This document shows, piece after piece, positions 17,885 to 24,012 of a stretch of DNA of 32,798 bases (the stretch's first letter is position 1; each line of letters begins with the position of its first letter). The DNA lies in the NCBI GenBank assembly GCA_009377475.1, contig WHTY01000055.1, positions 1 through 32,798 on the forward strand, given 5' to 3'. Source of the DNA: Actinophytocola sp. GTDB lineage: Bacteria > Actinomycetota > Actinomycetes > Mycobacteriales > Pseudonocardiaceae. The notes below the pieces were generated by a model. That model did no database searches, was not told the DNA's origin, and saw only the letters and a program-made list of their open reading frames with translations. The position numbers and the translations under genes were made by a program.

Positions 17885-19576
17885 ATGCTTGGTGCGGTGA
17901 GCAGGGGGACACGGGCCGCTGCGGCAGACCGTCCTCTCGTGCGCGTCTCCGGACTCACGCTGGTGCTGGTGGTAATGCTCGTGGCCTCCGGATGCACGAC
18001 GGTGCGGGGAACCTCGACCGGTCCCGACAAGCCGTCGTCGTCGCGGACCCAGGAACCGGACGCCGAGTCACCCGCCGAGCCCGCCGTCCGGCTCGATGTG
18101 GCGCATCAGCGAGGCGGCCCCCGCGTCATCGCGGCGAGCCGCGACCCGGCCACGGACCACGGCGCGACACTGCTGCGGGACGGCGATCGCACCCGGCTGT
18201 GGTGGTGCGGCCGGAACCGCACCGGCAAACGTGCGGGCCGCGCGGGCACCGTCATCCTGCATGCCAGCGCGCGTGACCTCGACAGCCGTTTCACCGGCTC
18301 CGGCGGCACGAAGCGCGGCGACAAGCCCGGCCAGAAGTCCGGTGACAAGCCCCGTGACAAGCGCGGTCAGAACCGCAGCCAGCAACGCGACAACGCACCC
18401 CGCGTCGTGTTCTCCGGCGGCAAGGGCGGATTCGACGCCGCGTACACCTGCGATCCGTCGGTGATCAAAGTCGGCGACGTCTACTACATGTATTACACCG
18501 GCACCACCGGCAAGCCCGGTGCTAGCAACGCCATCGGACTCGCCACCAGCAAGAACGGTGTGCGATGGCGGCGCGCCAACGGCGGCAAGGCGATCGTGCG
18601 GCCGGAGCGGCCGAAACGCGACGGCTACGGCGCGGGACGGCCAGCCGTCGTCTACCTCGACGGCTGGTTCTACCTGCTATTCACCGACAGCACGGCCAGC
18701 ACGGCCGGCTCTGCCAGCAAGGGCGGGAACCGGGGCCAGTTTCTGCTCCGCTCCGGCGATGCCGCGTTCGGCAAACAGGTGCAGGCGTTGGGCGAACGCG
18801 GGTTCCGCCCGGTCAGCGGCACCGGCGCGGCACGGACCTGGTCACTCACGGAAGGGGCACTCGACGCTCCTGCGGGCGCTGCCGCAGCCGATACCGCCGA
18901 CGCCGACCTGATGTGGGTCGACCTCCTGGACGCCTTCGCCGTCGCGCATGCCACCGACACCGGCACGAGACTGACGTTCTGGGATCGCAGCTTCAGCGGC
19001 CACCCGTACCCGAGCGTCACCGTGCGCGGGGACGGCACGGACGGCCCCGGTCTCGTCCGCGCCCCCACTGGGCACGCGCCACAGTCGGAGCGCGATCCGT
19101 GTGACGCGGTGCCGCTCGACCTGGTGCGCGCGACGCAGGGCAAGCCGAAGCGCACCGGCCTGCGTCACATCGGCGCGGACCTCGTCGGCGCGCAGGGGTG
19201 CGCCGACCGCGCCGACGCGTTGCGGCTGCTGGACGGCTACGCGTTCCCGTCGCCGGAACACACCATGGACCTCGTCGTCAACGGGGAGTTGGTGCGGGTG
19301 GAACGGCGTTCGGTCGCGACGATCCTGGCGCCCGGCGGCGTGCTCACGCGGCGACCGGCGCTACCGGACCTCGACGTCACGGCACGGCTGAACAGCGGCG
19401 CGCCGGTGCTGCGCTCGCGCCACGGACAAACCGGACTGCTGCTGGACGACGGGCGGCTCTGGCCGTTGCGCACACCCGCGCTGGCGCAGCGGATCGCGCG
19501 GCGCAACGCGTCCGACGTCCGCACCGTGGGCGACATCGCGTGGGGCACCTACCCGGTCGCGTCGGTGCTCGGCTGA
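17885..19576 (+). CDS. Lipoprotein with a GH43-like five-bladed propeller fold
   Basis: A 563-residue probable lipoprotein. Basic N terminus, hydrophobic stretch LTLVLVVMLVASG and a lipobox with Cys37 (VASGC). Motifs such as CDPSVIKVGDVYYMYYTG (about 189-206), NAIGLATSKNGVRWRR and GRPAVVYLDGWFYLLFTDS resemble blades of GH43/GH32-type five-bladed propeller hydrolases. A Lys/Gly/Asp/Gln/Arg-rich insert at about 142-173 (repeated GDKP/RDK) interrupts the N-terminal part. I cannot identify the full set of catalytic acids, so it may be a binding protein or inactive relative. ATG 17885 is 13 bases after GGAGG; GTG 17897 is an alternative. A TAGACT box at 17820 could be its -10. Confidence 0.75.
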   Translation: MLGAVSRGTRAAAADRPLVRVSGLTLVLVVMLVASGCTTVRGTSTGPDKPSSSRTQEPDAESPAEPAVRLDVAHQRGGPRVIAASRDPATDHGATLLRDGDRTRLWWCGRNRTGKRAGRAGTVILHASARDLDSRFTGSGGTKRGDKPGQKSGDKPRDKRGQNRSQQRDNAPRVVFSGGKGGFDAAYTCDPSVIKVGDVYYMYYTGTTGKPGASNAIGLATSKNGVRWRRANGGKAIVRPERPKRDGYGAGRPAVVYLDGWFYLLFTDSTASTAGSASKGGNRGQFLLRSGDAAFGKQVQALGERGFRPVSGTGAARTWSLTEGALDAPAGAAAADTADADLMWVDLLDAFAVAHATDTGTRLTFWDRSFSGHPYPSVTVRGDGTDGPGLVRAPTGHAPQSERDPCDAVPLDLVRATQGKPKRTGLRHIGADLVGAQGCADRADALRLLDGYAFPSPEHTMDLVVNGELVRVERRSVATILAPGGVLTRRPALPDLDVTARLNSGAPVLRSRHGQTGLLLDDGRLWPLRTPALAQRIARRNASDVRTVGDIAWGTYPVASVLG

Positions 19577-19585
19577 GCACGCTGG

Positions 19586-19642
19586 GCGAGCCCAAGGTGC
19601 CCTTGGGTACATATGCTGTACCCAAGGGCACCTTGGGCTCGC
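19586..19642. repeat. Long perfect hairpin between convergent genes
   Basis: A perfect inverted repeat with 25-bp arms (19586-19610 and 19618-19642), or 26 bp if A19611-T19617 also pair, leaving a five-base loop. Each arm is itself nearly palindromic: CCCAAGG and CCTTGGG flank TGC or GCA. It lies between the lipoprotein gene and the convergent membrane gene and could terminate transcription from both sides. It also looks like a dispersed palindromic (REP/MITE-like) element, since terminators rarely have such long perfect arms. Confidence 0.9.
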
Positions 19643-19678
19643 AGAGATCAGCGCTGCGGCTCGCAGAGATCAGCGCTG
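19636..19678. repeat. Two tandem copies of a 22-bp unit
   Basis: A 21-base sequence beginning GGCTCGCAGAG and ending ATCAGCGCTG occurs at 19636-19656 and 19658-19678. The first copy overlaps the right arm of the long hairpin. The second runs into the last codons of the minus-strand membrane gene. Confidence 0.85.
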
Positions 19679-20110
19679 GGGAGCCGTGCGCGCTGAGTCG
19701 TCCGCCGCGCGGTCGGCCGGATCCGGCGAGACCCTGCGGCCCACGAACTGCCCCACCCACGCGGGCACGATCACCAGCAGCACGAAGAACGCCGCGCCGC
19801 TGGTGAGCTGCACCCCGAGCGCGGACACGCCGGTTTGGTCGATGAACACCGCCCTGCCGATGACGTACGCGATCCCGGCGAGCGGACCGGCCGTGAGCGC
19901 CGCGAACGTCCACGTTCTGCCGCGCTCGGGCAGCCGGAGCCAGCCGTCGATCGCGCCCCAGGTGAGCGCGACGCCCAGCATCGCGGCGAACACAACGGAC
20001 GTCACGACGGTCATGGCGTCCCGGTGGAAGACGGCGGCCCACGCCACGCCGACAGCGGCGGCGGCGTAGACGGCGGCGAGTACGAGACCGCGAACCAACC
20101 AAGCAGGCAC
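19670..20110 (-). CDS. Small four-helix membrane protein (position of Rv2536)
   Basis: A 146-residue integral membrane protein starting at the GTG read from 20110 (MPAWLVRGLVLAAVYAAA). Four hydrophobic segments can be seen at about 5-25, 33-50, 61-80 and 90-113, with a hydrophilic Asp/Ala/Arg-rich C terminus. It is divergent from pepQ, the same arrangement as the transmembrane gene Rv2536 beside pepQ in M. tuberculosis. Small four-helix proteins at this locus have been labelled as transporters of the B-4DMT type, but no substrate is evident. The frame remains open far upstream only because it shadows pepQ. The 3' end overlaps a 22-bp repeat. Confidence 0.75.
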   Translation of the reverse strand: MPAWLVRGLVLAAVYAAAAVGVAWAAVFHRDAMTVVTSVVFAAMLGVALTWGAIDGWLRLPERGRTWTFAALTAGPLAGIAYVIGRAVFIDQTGVSALGVQLTSGAAFFVLLVIVPAWVGQFVGRRVSPDPADRAADDSARTAPQR

Positions 20111-20140
20111 GGGTCCACTGTAGGAGAGGCACCGGAGCGC

Positions 20141-20146
20141 TAGGCT
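20141..20146 (+). promoter_or_regulatory. Candidate -10 box for leaderless pepQ
   Basis: TAGGCT fits TANNNT and ends six bases before the GTG at 20153. A GGGGA directly before the GTG is too close to act as a normal ribosome-binding site, which favours a leaderless mRNA. No -35 match was found. Confidence 0.4.
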
Positions 20147-20152
20147 CGGGGA

Positions 20153-21265
20153 GTGCCCGATTCGCAACTCGACCGCATCCATCTGACCAGGCGGAGCGCC
20201 TTGCGTGCGCTGCTCGCCGACGCCGCCCTCGACGCGCTGCTCATCACCGACCTGCACAACATCCGCTACCTCACCGGGTTCACCGGCTCCAACGCCGCAC
20301 TGCTGGTGCACGCCGAAGGCGAGGAGCGGACGCTGTTCTGCACCGACCGCAGGTACGCCATCCAGGCGAAAACCCAGGTGCCGGACCTGACGCACCTGCT
20401 GGAGCGGGCCAGCGCCCCCGCCCTGGTCGCCCGCGCGGCCGAACACCCAACGGCGCACCGCACGCTCGGGTTCGAGAGCAACCACGTCACCGTGGACGCG
20501 TTCGAGACGCTCGACCGGCTGGCGTCCGGCATCGCGCTGCGCCCCACCCCCGGCCTCACCGAGCAACTGCGCGTCGTCAAGGACGTCACCGAGATCGACG
20601 CGCTGCGGATGGCCTGCGCCGCCGCCGACCGCGCGCTGGCCGACCTGATCGAGCACGGCGGCGTCCGGGCGGGCTGGACCGAACGCCAGGTCGCCCGCGA
20701 GCTGGAGAACCTGATGCTCGACCACGGCTCGGAGGGCGCGTCGTTTACCACGATCGTCGCGGCGGGCGCGAACTCGGCGATCCCGCATCACCGGCCATCT
20801 GACGCGGTGCTCGCCGATGGCGACTTCGTGAAGCTCGATTTCGGTGCGGTCATCGACGGGTACCACTCCGACATGACCCGCACCCTCGTCGTCGGCAAGC
20901 CCGCCGCATGGCAACGCGACCTCTACAACCTCGTCATGACCGCGCAGTCCGCCGGCGTCACCGCAGCGCGGGCGGGGGAGAAGGTCGGTGACGTCGACGA
21001 GGCGGCGCGCGGCGTGATCGAGCGCGCGGGCTACGGCGACGAGTTCCTGCACGGCCTCGGACACGGCGTCGGCCTCGACGTCCATGAGGCACCGAGTCTC
21101 GCCAAGACGGGCGTAGGTACACTTTCCGCCGGTATGACGGTCACCGTCGAGCCGGGCGTGTACCTCGCCGGCCGTGGCGGAGTGCGGATCGAAGACGTCG
21201 TGGTTGTCGGTGAGGGTGACAACGACGTCCTGACGCTGACGACACGGGACCTTGTGACCGTCTGA
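20153..21265 (+). CDS. pepQ: Xaa-Pro aminopeptidase/dipeptidase (M24B)
   Basis: A 370-residue cytoplasmic metallopeptidase of the M24B pita-bread family that cleaves peptides before proline. The N-terminal creatinase-like domain contains ITDLHNIRYLTGFTGSNA. The five dinuclear metal ligands are in place: Asp229 and Asp240 (KLDFGAVIDGYHSDMTRT), His304 (HGLGHGVGLDVHEAP), Glu333 (VEPGVY) and Glu347 (GVRIEDVVVV). GTG at 20153 is preceded by TAGGCT, a likely -10 box. It lies immediately upstream of efp, as in mycobacteria. Whether the enzyme is an aminopeptidase or a dipeptidase cannot be decided from sequence. Confidence 0.95.
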   Translation: MPDSQLDRIHLTRRSALRALLADAALDALLITDLHNIRYLTGFTGSNAALLVHAEGEERTLFCTDRRYAIQAKTQVPDLTHLLERASAPALVARAAEHPTAHRTLGFESNHVTVDAFETLDRLASGIALRPTPGLTEQLRVVKDVTEIDALRMACAAADRALADLIEHGGVRAGWTERQVARELENLMLDHGSEGASFTTIVAAGANSAIPHHRPSDAVLADGDFVKLDFGAVIDGYHSDMTRTLVVGKPAAWQRDLYNLVMTAQSAGVTAARAGEKVGDVDEAARGVIERAGYGDEFLHGLGHGVGLDVHEAPSLAKTGVGTLSAGMTVTVEPGVYLAGRGGVRIEDVVVVGEGDNDVLTLTTRDLVTV

Positions 21266-21304
21266 TGCTCATGCGCAGATTCGTAACAGGAGAGCTGGAG
21301 ACTC

Positions 21305-21868
21305 GTGGCCTCGACTAACGACCTCAAGAACGGCATGGTCCTCAACCTTGACGGCCAGCTGTGGTCCGTCGTGAACTTCCAGCACGTCAAGCCAGGTAAG
21401 GGCGGCGCGTTCGTCCGTACCACGCTGAAGAACGTGCTCAGCGGGAAGGTCGTCGACAAGACGTTCAACGCGGGCACCAAGGTGGAGACCGCGACCGTCG
21501 ACCGGCGCACCATGACCTACCTCTACAACGACGGCACCGACTACGTGTTCATGGACGGCGAGACCTTCGACCAGGTCGCGCTGCCGCCCGCGATCGTCGG
21601 CGACGCCGCGCAGTTCATGCTGGAGAACTCCGAGGTGCAGATCTCGTTCCACGAGACAGAGCCGCTGTTCGTGGAGCTGCCCGTCTCGGTAGAGCTGGTG
21701 ATCCAGCACACCGACCCCGGCCTGCAGGGCGATCGCTCCACCGGCGGCACCAAGCCCGCCAAGCTGGAGACCGGCGCCGAGGTGCAGGTGCCGCTGTTCG
21801 TCGAGACCGGTGAGAAGATCAAGGTCGACACCAGGGACGGCCGCTACCTCGGCCGCGTCTCCAGTTGA
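21305..21868 (+). CDS. efp: Elongation factor P
   Basis: A 187-residue translation factor that binds between the ribosomal P and E sites and relieves stalling at polyproline. It has the three beta-barrel domains, with the conserved VKPGKGGAFVRTTLKNV and TVDRRTMTYLYNDGTDYVFMD segments and a C-terminal DTRDGRYLGRV signature. The tip residue is Lys32. Modification genes (epmA, ymfI or earP-type) are not in the window; actinobacterial EF-P is reported to work with an unmodified Lys in a Pro-containing loop, and here the residue after PGKG is Gly rather than the Pro seen in mycobacteria. AGGAG lies 11 bases and GGAG four bases before GTG 21305. The stop overlaps the nusB start. Confidence 0.98.
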   Translation: MASTNDLKNGMVLNLDGQLWSVVNFQHVKPGKGGAFVRTTLKNVLSGKVVDKTFNAGTKVETATVDRRTMTYLYNDGTDYVFMDGETFDQVALPPAIVGDAAQFMLENSEVQISFHETEPLFVELPVSVELVIQHTDPGLQGDRSTGGTKPAKLETGAEVQVPLFVETGEKIKVDTRDGRYLGRVSS

Positions 21869-22314
21869 GCGCCGGTTCCGCCACGCGCGCCCGCCCACCG
21901 TCGCGGCGGGACGCGCGGAGGCGCGCGGTGGAGATCCTCTACGAGGCGGCGCAACGCGACACCGACGCCGTCACGCTCGTCTCGGACCGGGTCGGCTCAC
22001 CGGATGTCGATCCGATCGCGGACTACACGATCACGCTGGTCGAGGGTGTGGCGGCGCATCGCGCGCACATCGACGAGTTGCTCGCCGAGCACGCGCAGGG
22101 CTGGACGGTCGACCGGATGCCGCCGGTCGACGCCGCGGTGCTGCGCGTGGGGCTGTACGAGTTGCTGTGGGCGAGCGACGTCCCCGATCCGGTCGCGATC
22201 GACGAGGCGGTCGGCATCGCGAAGGAACTCTCGACCGACGACTCGCCGCGGTTCGTCAACGGCGTGCTCGGCAGGCTCGGCAGCATCGCCGACCGGCTCC
22301 GCGCAGTGCTCTAG
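21865..22314 (+). CDS. nusB: Transcription antitermination factor NusB
   Basis: A 149-residue all-helical RNA-binding protein that binds boxA with NusE (S10) and promotes rRNA antitermination. Recognised by RRDARRRAVEILYEA at the N terminus, the central DRMPPVDAAVLRVGLYELLW and VAIDEAVGIAKEL, and the C-terminal FVNGVLGRLGSIAD. TTG at 21865 overlaps the efp TGA (TTGA), so the gene is translationally coupled to efp. The N-terminal extension of about 14 residues before SRRDARRR is Ala/Arg/Pro-rich, so a later start is possible, but no better ribosome-binding site was seen. Confidence 0.96.
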   Translation: MSAGSATRARPPSRRDARRRAVEILYEAAQRDTDAVTLVSDRVGSPDVDPIADYTITLVEGVAAHRAHIDELLAEHAQGWTVDRMPPVDAAVLRVGLYELLWASDVPDPVAIDEAVGIAKELSTDDSPRFVNGVLGRLGSIADRLRAVL

Positions 22315-22340
22315 CCGCGCTCGGGGCGGTGCGAAACCGC

Positions 22341-22410
22341 GTCAGGCCGCACGGCTCTTCAGACCGCACGGCTCTTCAGACCGCACGGCGTCAGGCCGAG
22401 TCAGACCGCG
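22341..22410. repeat. Tandem 17-bp repeats between nusB and bldD
   Basis: CCGCACGGCTCTTCAGA occurs at 22347-22363 and 22364-22380, followed by a degenerate third copy beginning CCGCACGG at 22381. GTCAGGCCG flanks the array on both sides (22341 and 22390). There is no coding potential. It lies in the convergent nusB/bldD gap. Confidence 0.75.
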
Positions 22411-22463
22411 CCGTGCCTCCTGGCCGCCCGCGCACTCATTCCCGCGCGGGCGGGCCGGTCACC

Positions 22464-22483
22464 GGCGCTGGTGTCACAGCGCC
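22464..22483. terminator. Candidate terminator between nusB and bldD
   Basis: GGCGCTG and CAGCGCC pair around a six-base GTGTCA loop, just beyond the 3' end of the minus-strand bldD and 150 bp after nusB. No T-run is present. The position between convergent genes makes a bidirectional terminator plausible. Confidence 0.5.
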
Positions 22484-22496
22484 ACGGCGCCAGTGA

Positions 22497-22988
22497 TCAG
22501 GCGTCGTCCTTTGCTGGCCGCGCCTCCGGGGGCAGCACGCCCCAGTCGATCAACTGCTCGGTCAGCTCGCCCGGCGTCATGTCGTAGATGATCGCCAGCG
22601 ACCGCAGGTCCTCGGTGCGGATGGAGAGCACCTTGCCGTTGTAGTCGCCGCGCTGGCTCTGGATCGTGGCGGCGTAGCGGGCGAGCGGCCCGACCTTCTC
22701 CGCGGGGAGCTGTTGCAGCCGCTCCAGGTTGATCACGATCTTGGTAGCGGGTTCGGCGCCGGACGGCACCCTGCCCTCCGGCAGCAGTTCGACGACCGGA
22801 ACCCCGTAGAAGTCGGCCAGTTCGGCGAGCTTCTGGACGGTCACGGCACGATCGCCACGCTCGTAGGAACCAACGACAACGGCCTTCCACCGGCCCCCGG
22901 ACTTCTGCTCGACGCCATGCAGGGAGAGGCCCTGCTGTTGCCGGATCCCGCGGAGCTTGGCCCCGAGCGCCTTGGCGTAATCGCCCAT
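22497..22988 (-). CDS. bldD: BldD, c-di-GMP-responsive developmental regulator
   Basis: A 163-residue global repressor that controls the onset of sporulation and development genes in streptomycetes when dimerised by cyclic di-GMP. The N-terminal XRE-type helix-turn-helix is highly conserved (LGAKLRGIRQQQGLSLHGVE, GRWKAVVVGSYERGDRAVTV). The C-terminal domain carries the exact c-di-GMP signature RxD-X8-RxxD: Arg113-Gly-Asp115, eight residues, Arg124-Thr-Glu-Asp127. ATG read from 22988 gives the usual MGDYAKALGAK start, with GGAG ten bases upstream. It is divergent from the pyr operon across 430 bp. Targets in this organism cannot be read from the window. Confidence 0.97.
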   Translation of the reverse strand: MGDYAKALGAKLRGIRQQQGLSLHGVEQKSGGRWKAVVVGSYERGDRAVTVQKLAELADFYGVPVVELLPEGRVPSGAEPATKIVINLERLQQLPAEKVGPLARYAATIQSQRGDYNGKVLSIRTEDLRSLAIIYDMTPGELTEQLIDWGVLPPEARPAKDDA

Positions 22989-23418
22989 ATGCTCATATCT
23001 CCGTTCCTGCACCCCGCTGCCCTGGTGAGCGGCGGGCACTCCCTGTGTCCCTTCCGACGCCGGTTGGGCAAGCCCGCTCCGCCGCCTGCGGTGGTACCGC
23101 GGACGGTCCATCACGGTCATCGGCGCTGGTCGTGGCCCGATTTCCGCCTGCGGGGTGGCTAACCTTCCCTGGTCGAATACTCAGCGTAATGGTTACCCGA
23201 TGTTGTCACCAGGTTAACCCGATCATCTGGGGTATTTGGACCAACACGAATACACCACCCGGACGGCTGAGTGGAAGCCCCTGCTACGGTCTGTGGGGTA
23301 GTCGCGCGGCATGGCTCGCGCCGTCGCTCGCGACCCAGGGCACCAGGGTGCCGCTCAACTGAACACCGAACCGGAGTCCTTTAACGACCCGTCCAGTGAG
23401 GCGGGGAAGGAGTCGAAC
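22989..23418. other. 430-bp divergent region between bldD and pyrR
   Basis: No protein gene is supported here. It must hold the bldD promoter and the pyr promoter and leader. Direct repeats GGTTACCCGAT (23191-23201) and GGTTAACCCGAT (23212-23223) are spaced 21 bp, two helical turns. TACGGT at 23285-23290 could be the pyr -10, which would leave a leader of about 120 nt ending in the PyrR hairpin. The -35 is not clear. Confidence 0.6.
23377..23412 (+). promoter_or_regulatory. PyrR RNA-binding loop enclosing the pyrR Shine-Dalgarno
   Basis: The RNA can fold into a lower stem UCCUU/AAGGA (23377-23381 with 23407-23411), an internal bulge UAACGA, an upper stem CCCGUC/GGCGGG (23388-23393 with 23400-23405) and a hexaloop CAGUGA. 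The UCC-NGNGA-GG core and asymmetric bulge match the PyrR binding loops known from Bacillus and mycobacteria. The AAGGAG ribosome-binding site (23407-23412) forms the 3' side of the lower stem, so UMP-bound PyrR should block translation of pyrR and coupled genes. No separate terminator/antiterminator pair was seen. Confidence 0.85.
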
Positions 23419-24012
23419 GTGGCGTCGCGAGAGCGCGCTGCGACGGGCGCGGCGGCAGAGCGGGAACTGCTCTCCGCCGGTGACGTCGCGCGCACCGTAG
23501 CCAGGATGGCCCACCAGGTCATCGAAAAGACCGCCGTGGGAGCGGAGACCGAGCCCCCGGTGTTGCTCGGCATCCCCACGCGCGGGGCGCCGCTCGCGGA
23601 CCGGCTCGCCGAACGGATCTCCGAGTTCTCCGGTGTCACCGTGCCGCACGGCAGCATCGACATCACCCTCTACCGCGACGACCTGCGACATCGCCCCACG
23701 CGCCCGCTCGAACGCACCCGGATGCCCGAGTCCGGCATCGACGGCAAGATCGTGATCCTGGTCGACGACGTCCTCTTTTCGGGTCGCTCGATCAGGGCTG
23801 CCCTGGACGCGCTCCGTGATCAGGGACGTCCCAAGGCGGTGCAACTCGCCGTGCTCGTCGACCGTGGCCACCGCGAGTTACCGATCCGCGCCGACTACGT
23901 GGGCAAGAACGTGCCCACCTCGCGCGCCGAGGACATCTCGGTGCTGCTCACCGAGATCGACGGCTCCGACGCCGTGCTGCTGCGCGCGGCGCGGGAGGAG
24001 GACAAGGCGTGA
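23419..24012 (+). CDS. pyrR: PyrR, pyrimidine operon regulator/uracil phosphoribosyltransferase
   Basis: A 197-residue phosphoribosyltransferase-fold RNA-binding regulator of the pyr operon, often with uracil phosphoribosyltransferase activity. The PRPP loop is KIVILVDDVLFSGRSIRAALDAL; IPTRGAPLADRLAERI and RELPIRADYVGKNVPTSRAE are also typical. GTG 23419 is chosen because AAGGAG is six bases upstream inside the PyrR hairpin; the frame is open further upstream, but that part covers the leader RNA. A TTA leucine codon occurs at 23878-23880. The stop overlaps the pyrB start (GTGA). It is the first gene of the pyr operon. Confidence 0.97.
   Translation: MASRERAATGAAAERELLSAGDVARTVARMAHQVIEKTAVGAETEPPVLLGIPTRGAPLADRLAERISEFSGVTVPHGSIDITLYRDDLRHRPTRPLERTRMPESGIDGKIVILVDDVLFSGRSIRAALDALRDQGRPKAVQLAVLVDRGHRELPIRADYVGKNVPTSRAEDISVLLTEIDGSDAVLLRAAREEDKA

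Noticed and set aside
22341..22410. CRISPR array
   Set aside because: The copies are directly adjacent without spacers and number only two to three, so it is a simple tandem repeat.
23203..23218. Published-type BldD box
   Set aside because: TCAC and GTTA half-sites are present, but the spacing is three bases rather than the five expected from the consensus.
23045..23362. Plus-strand small ORF in the bldD-pyrR gap
   Set aside because: No ribosome-binding site or conserved motif, and it overlaps the expected promoter and leader of two divergent genes.
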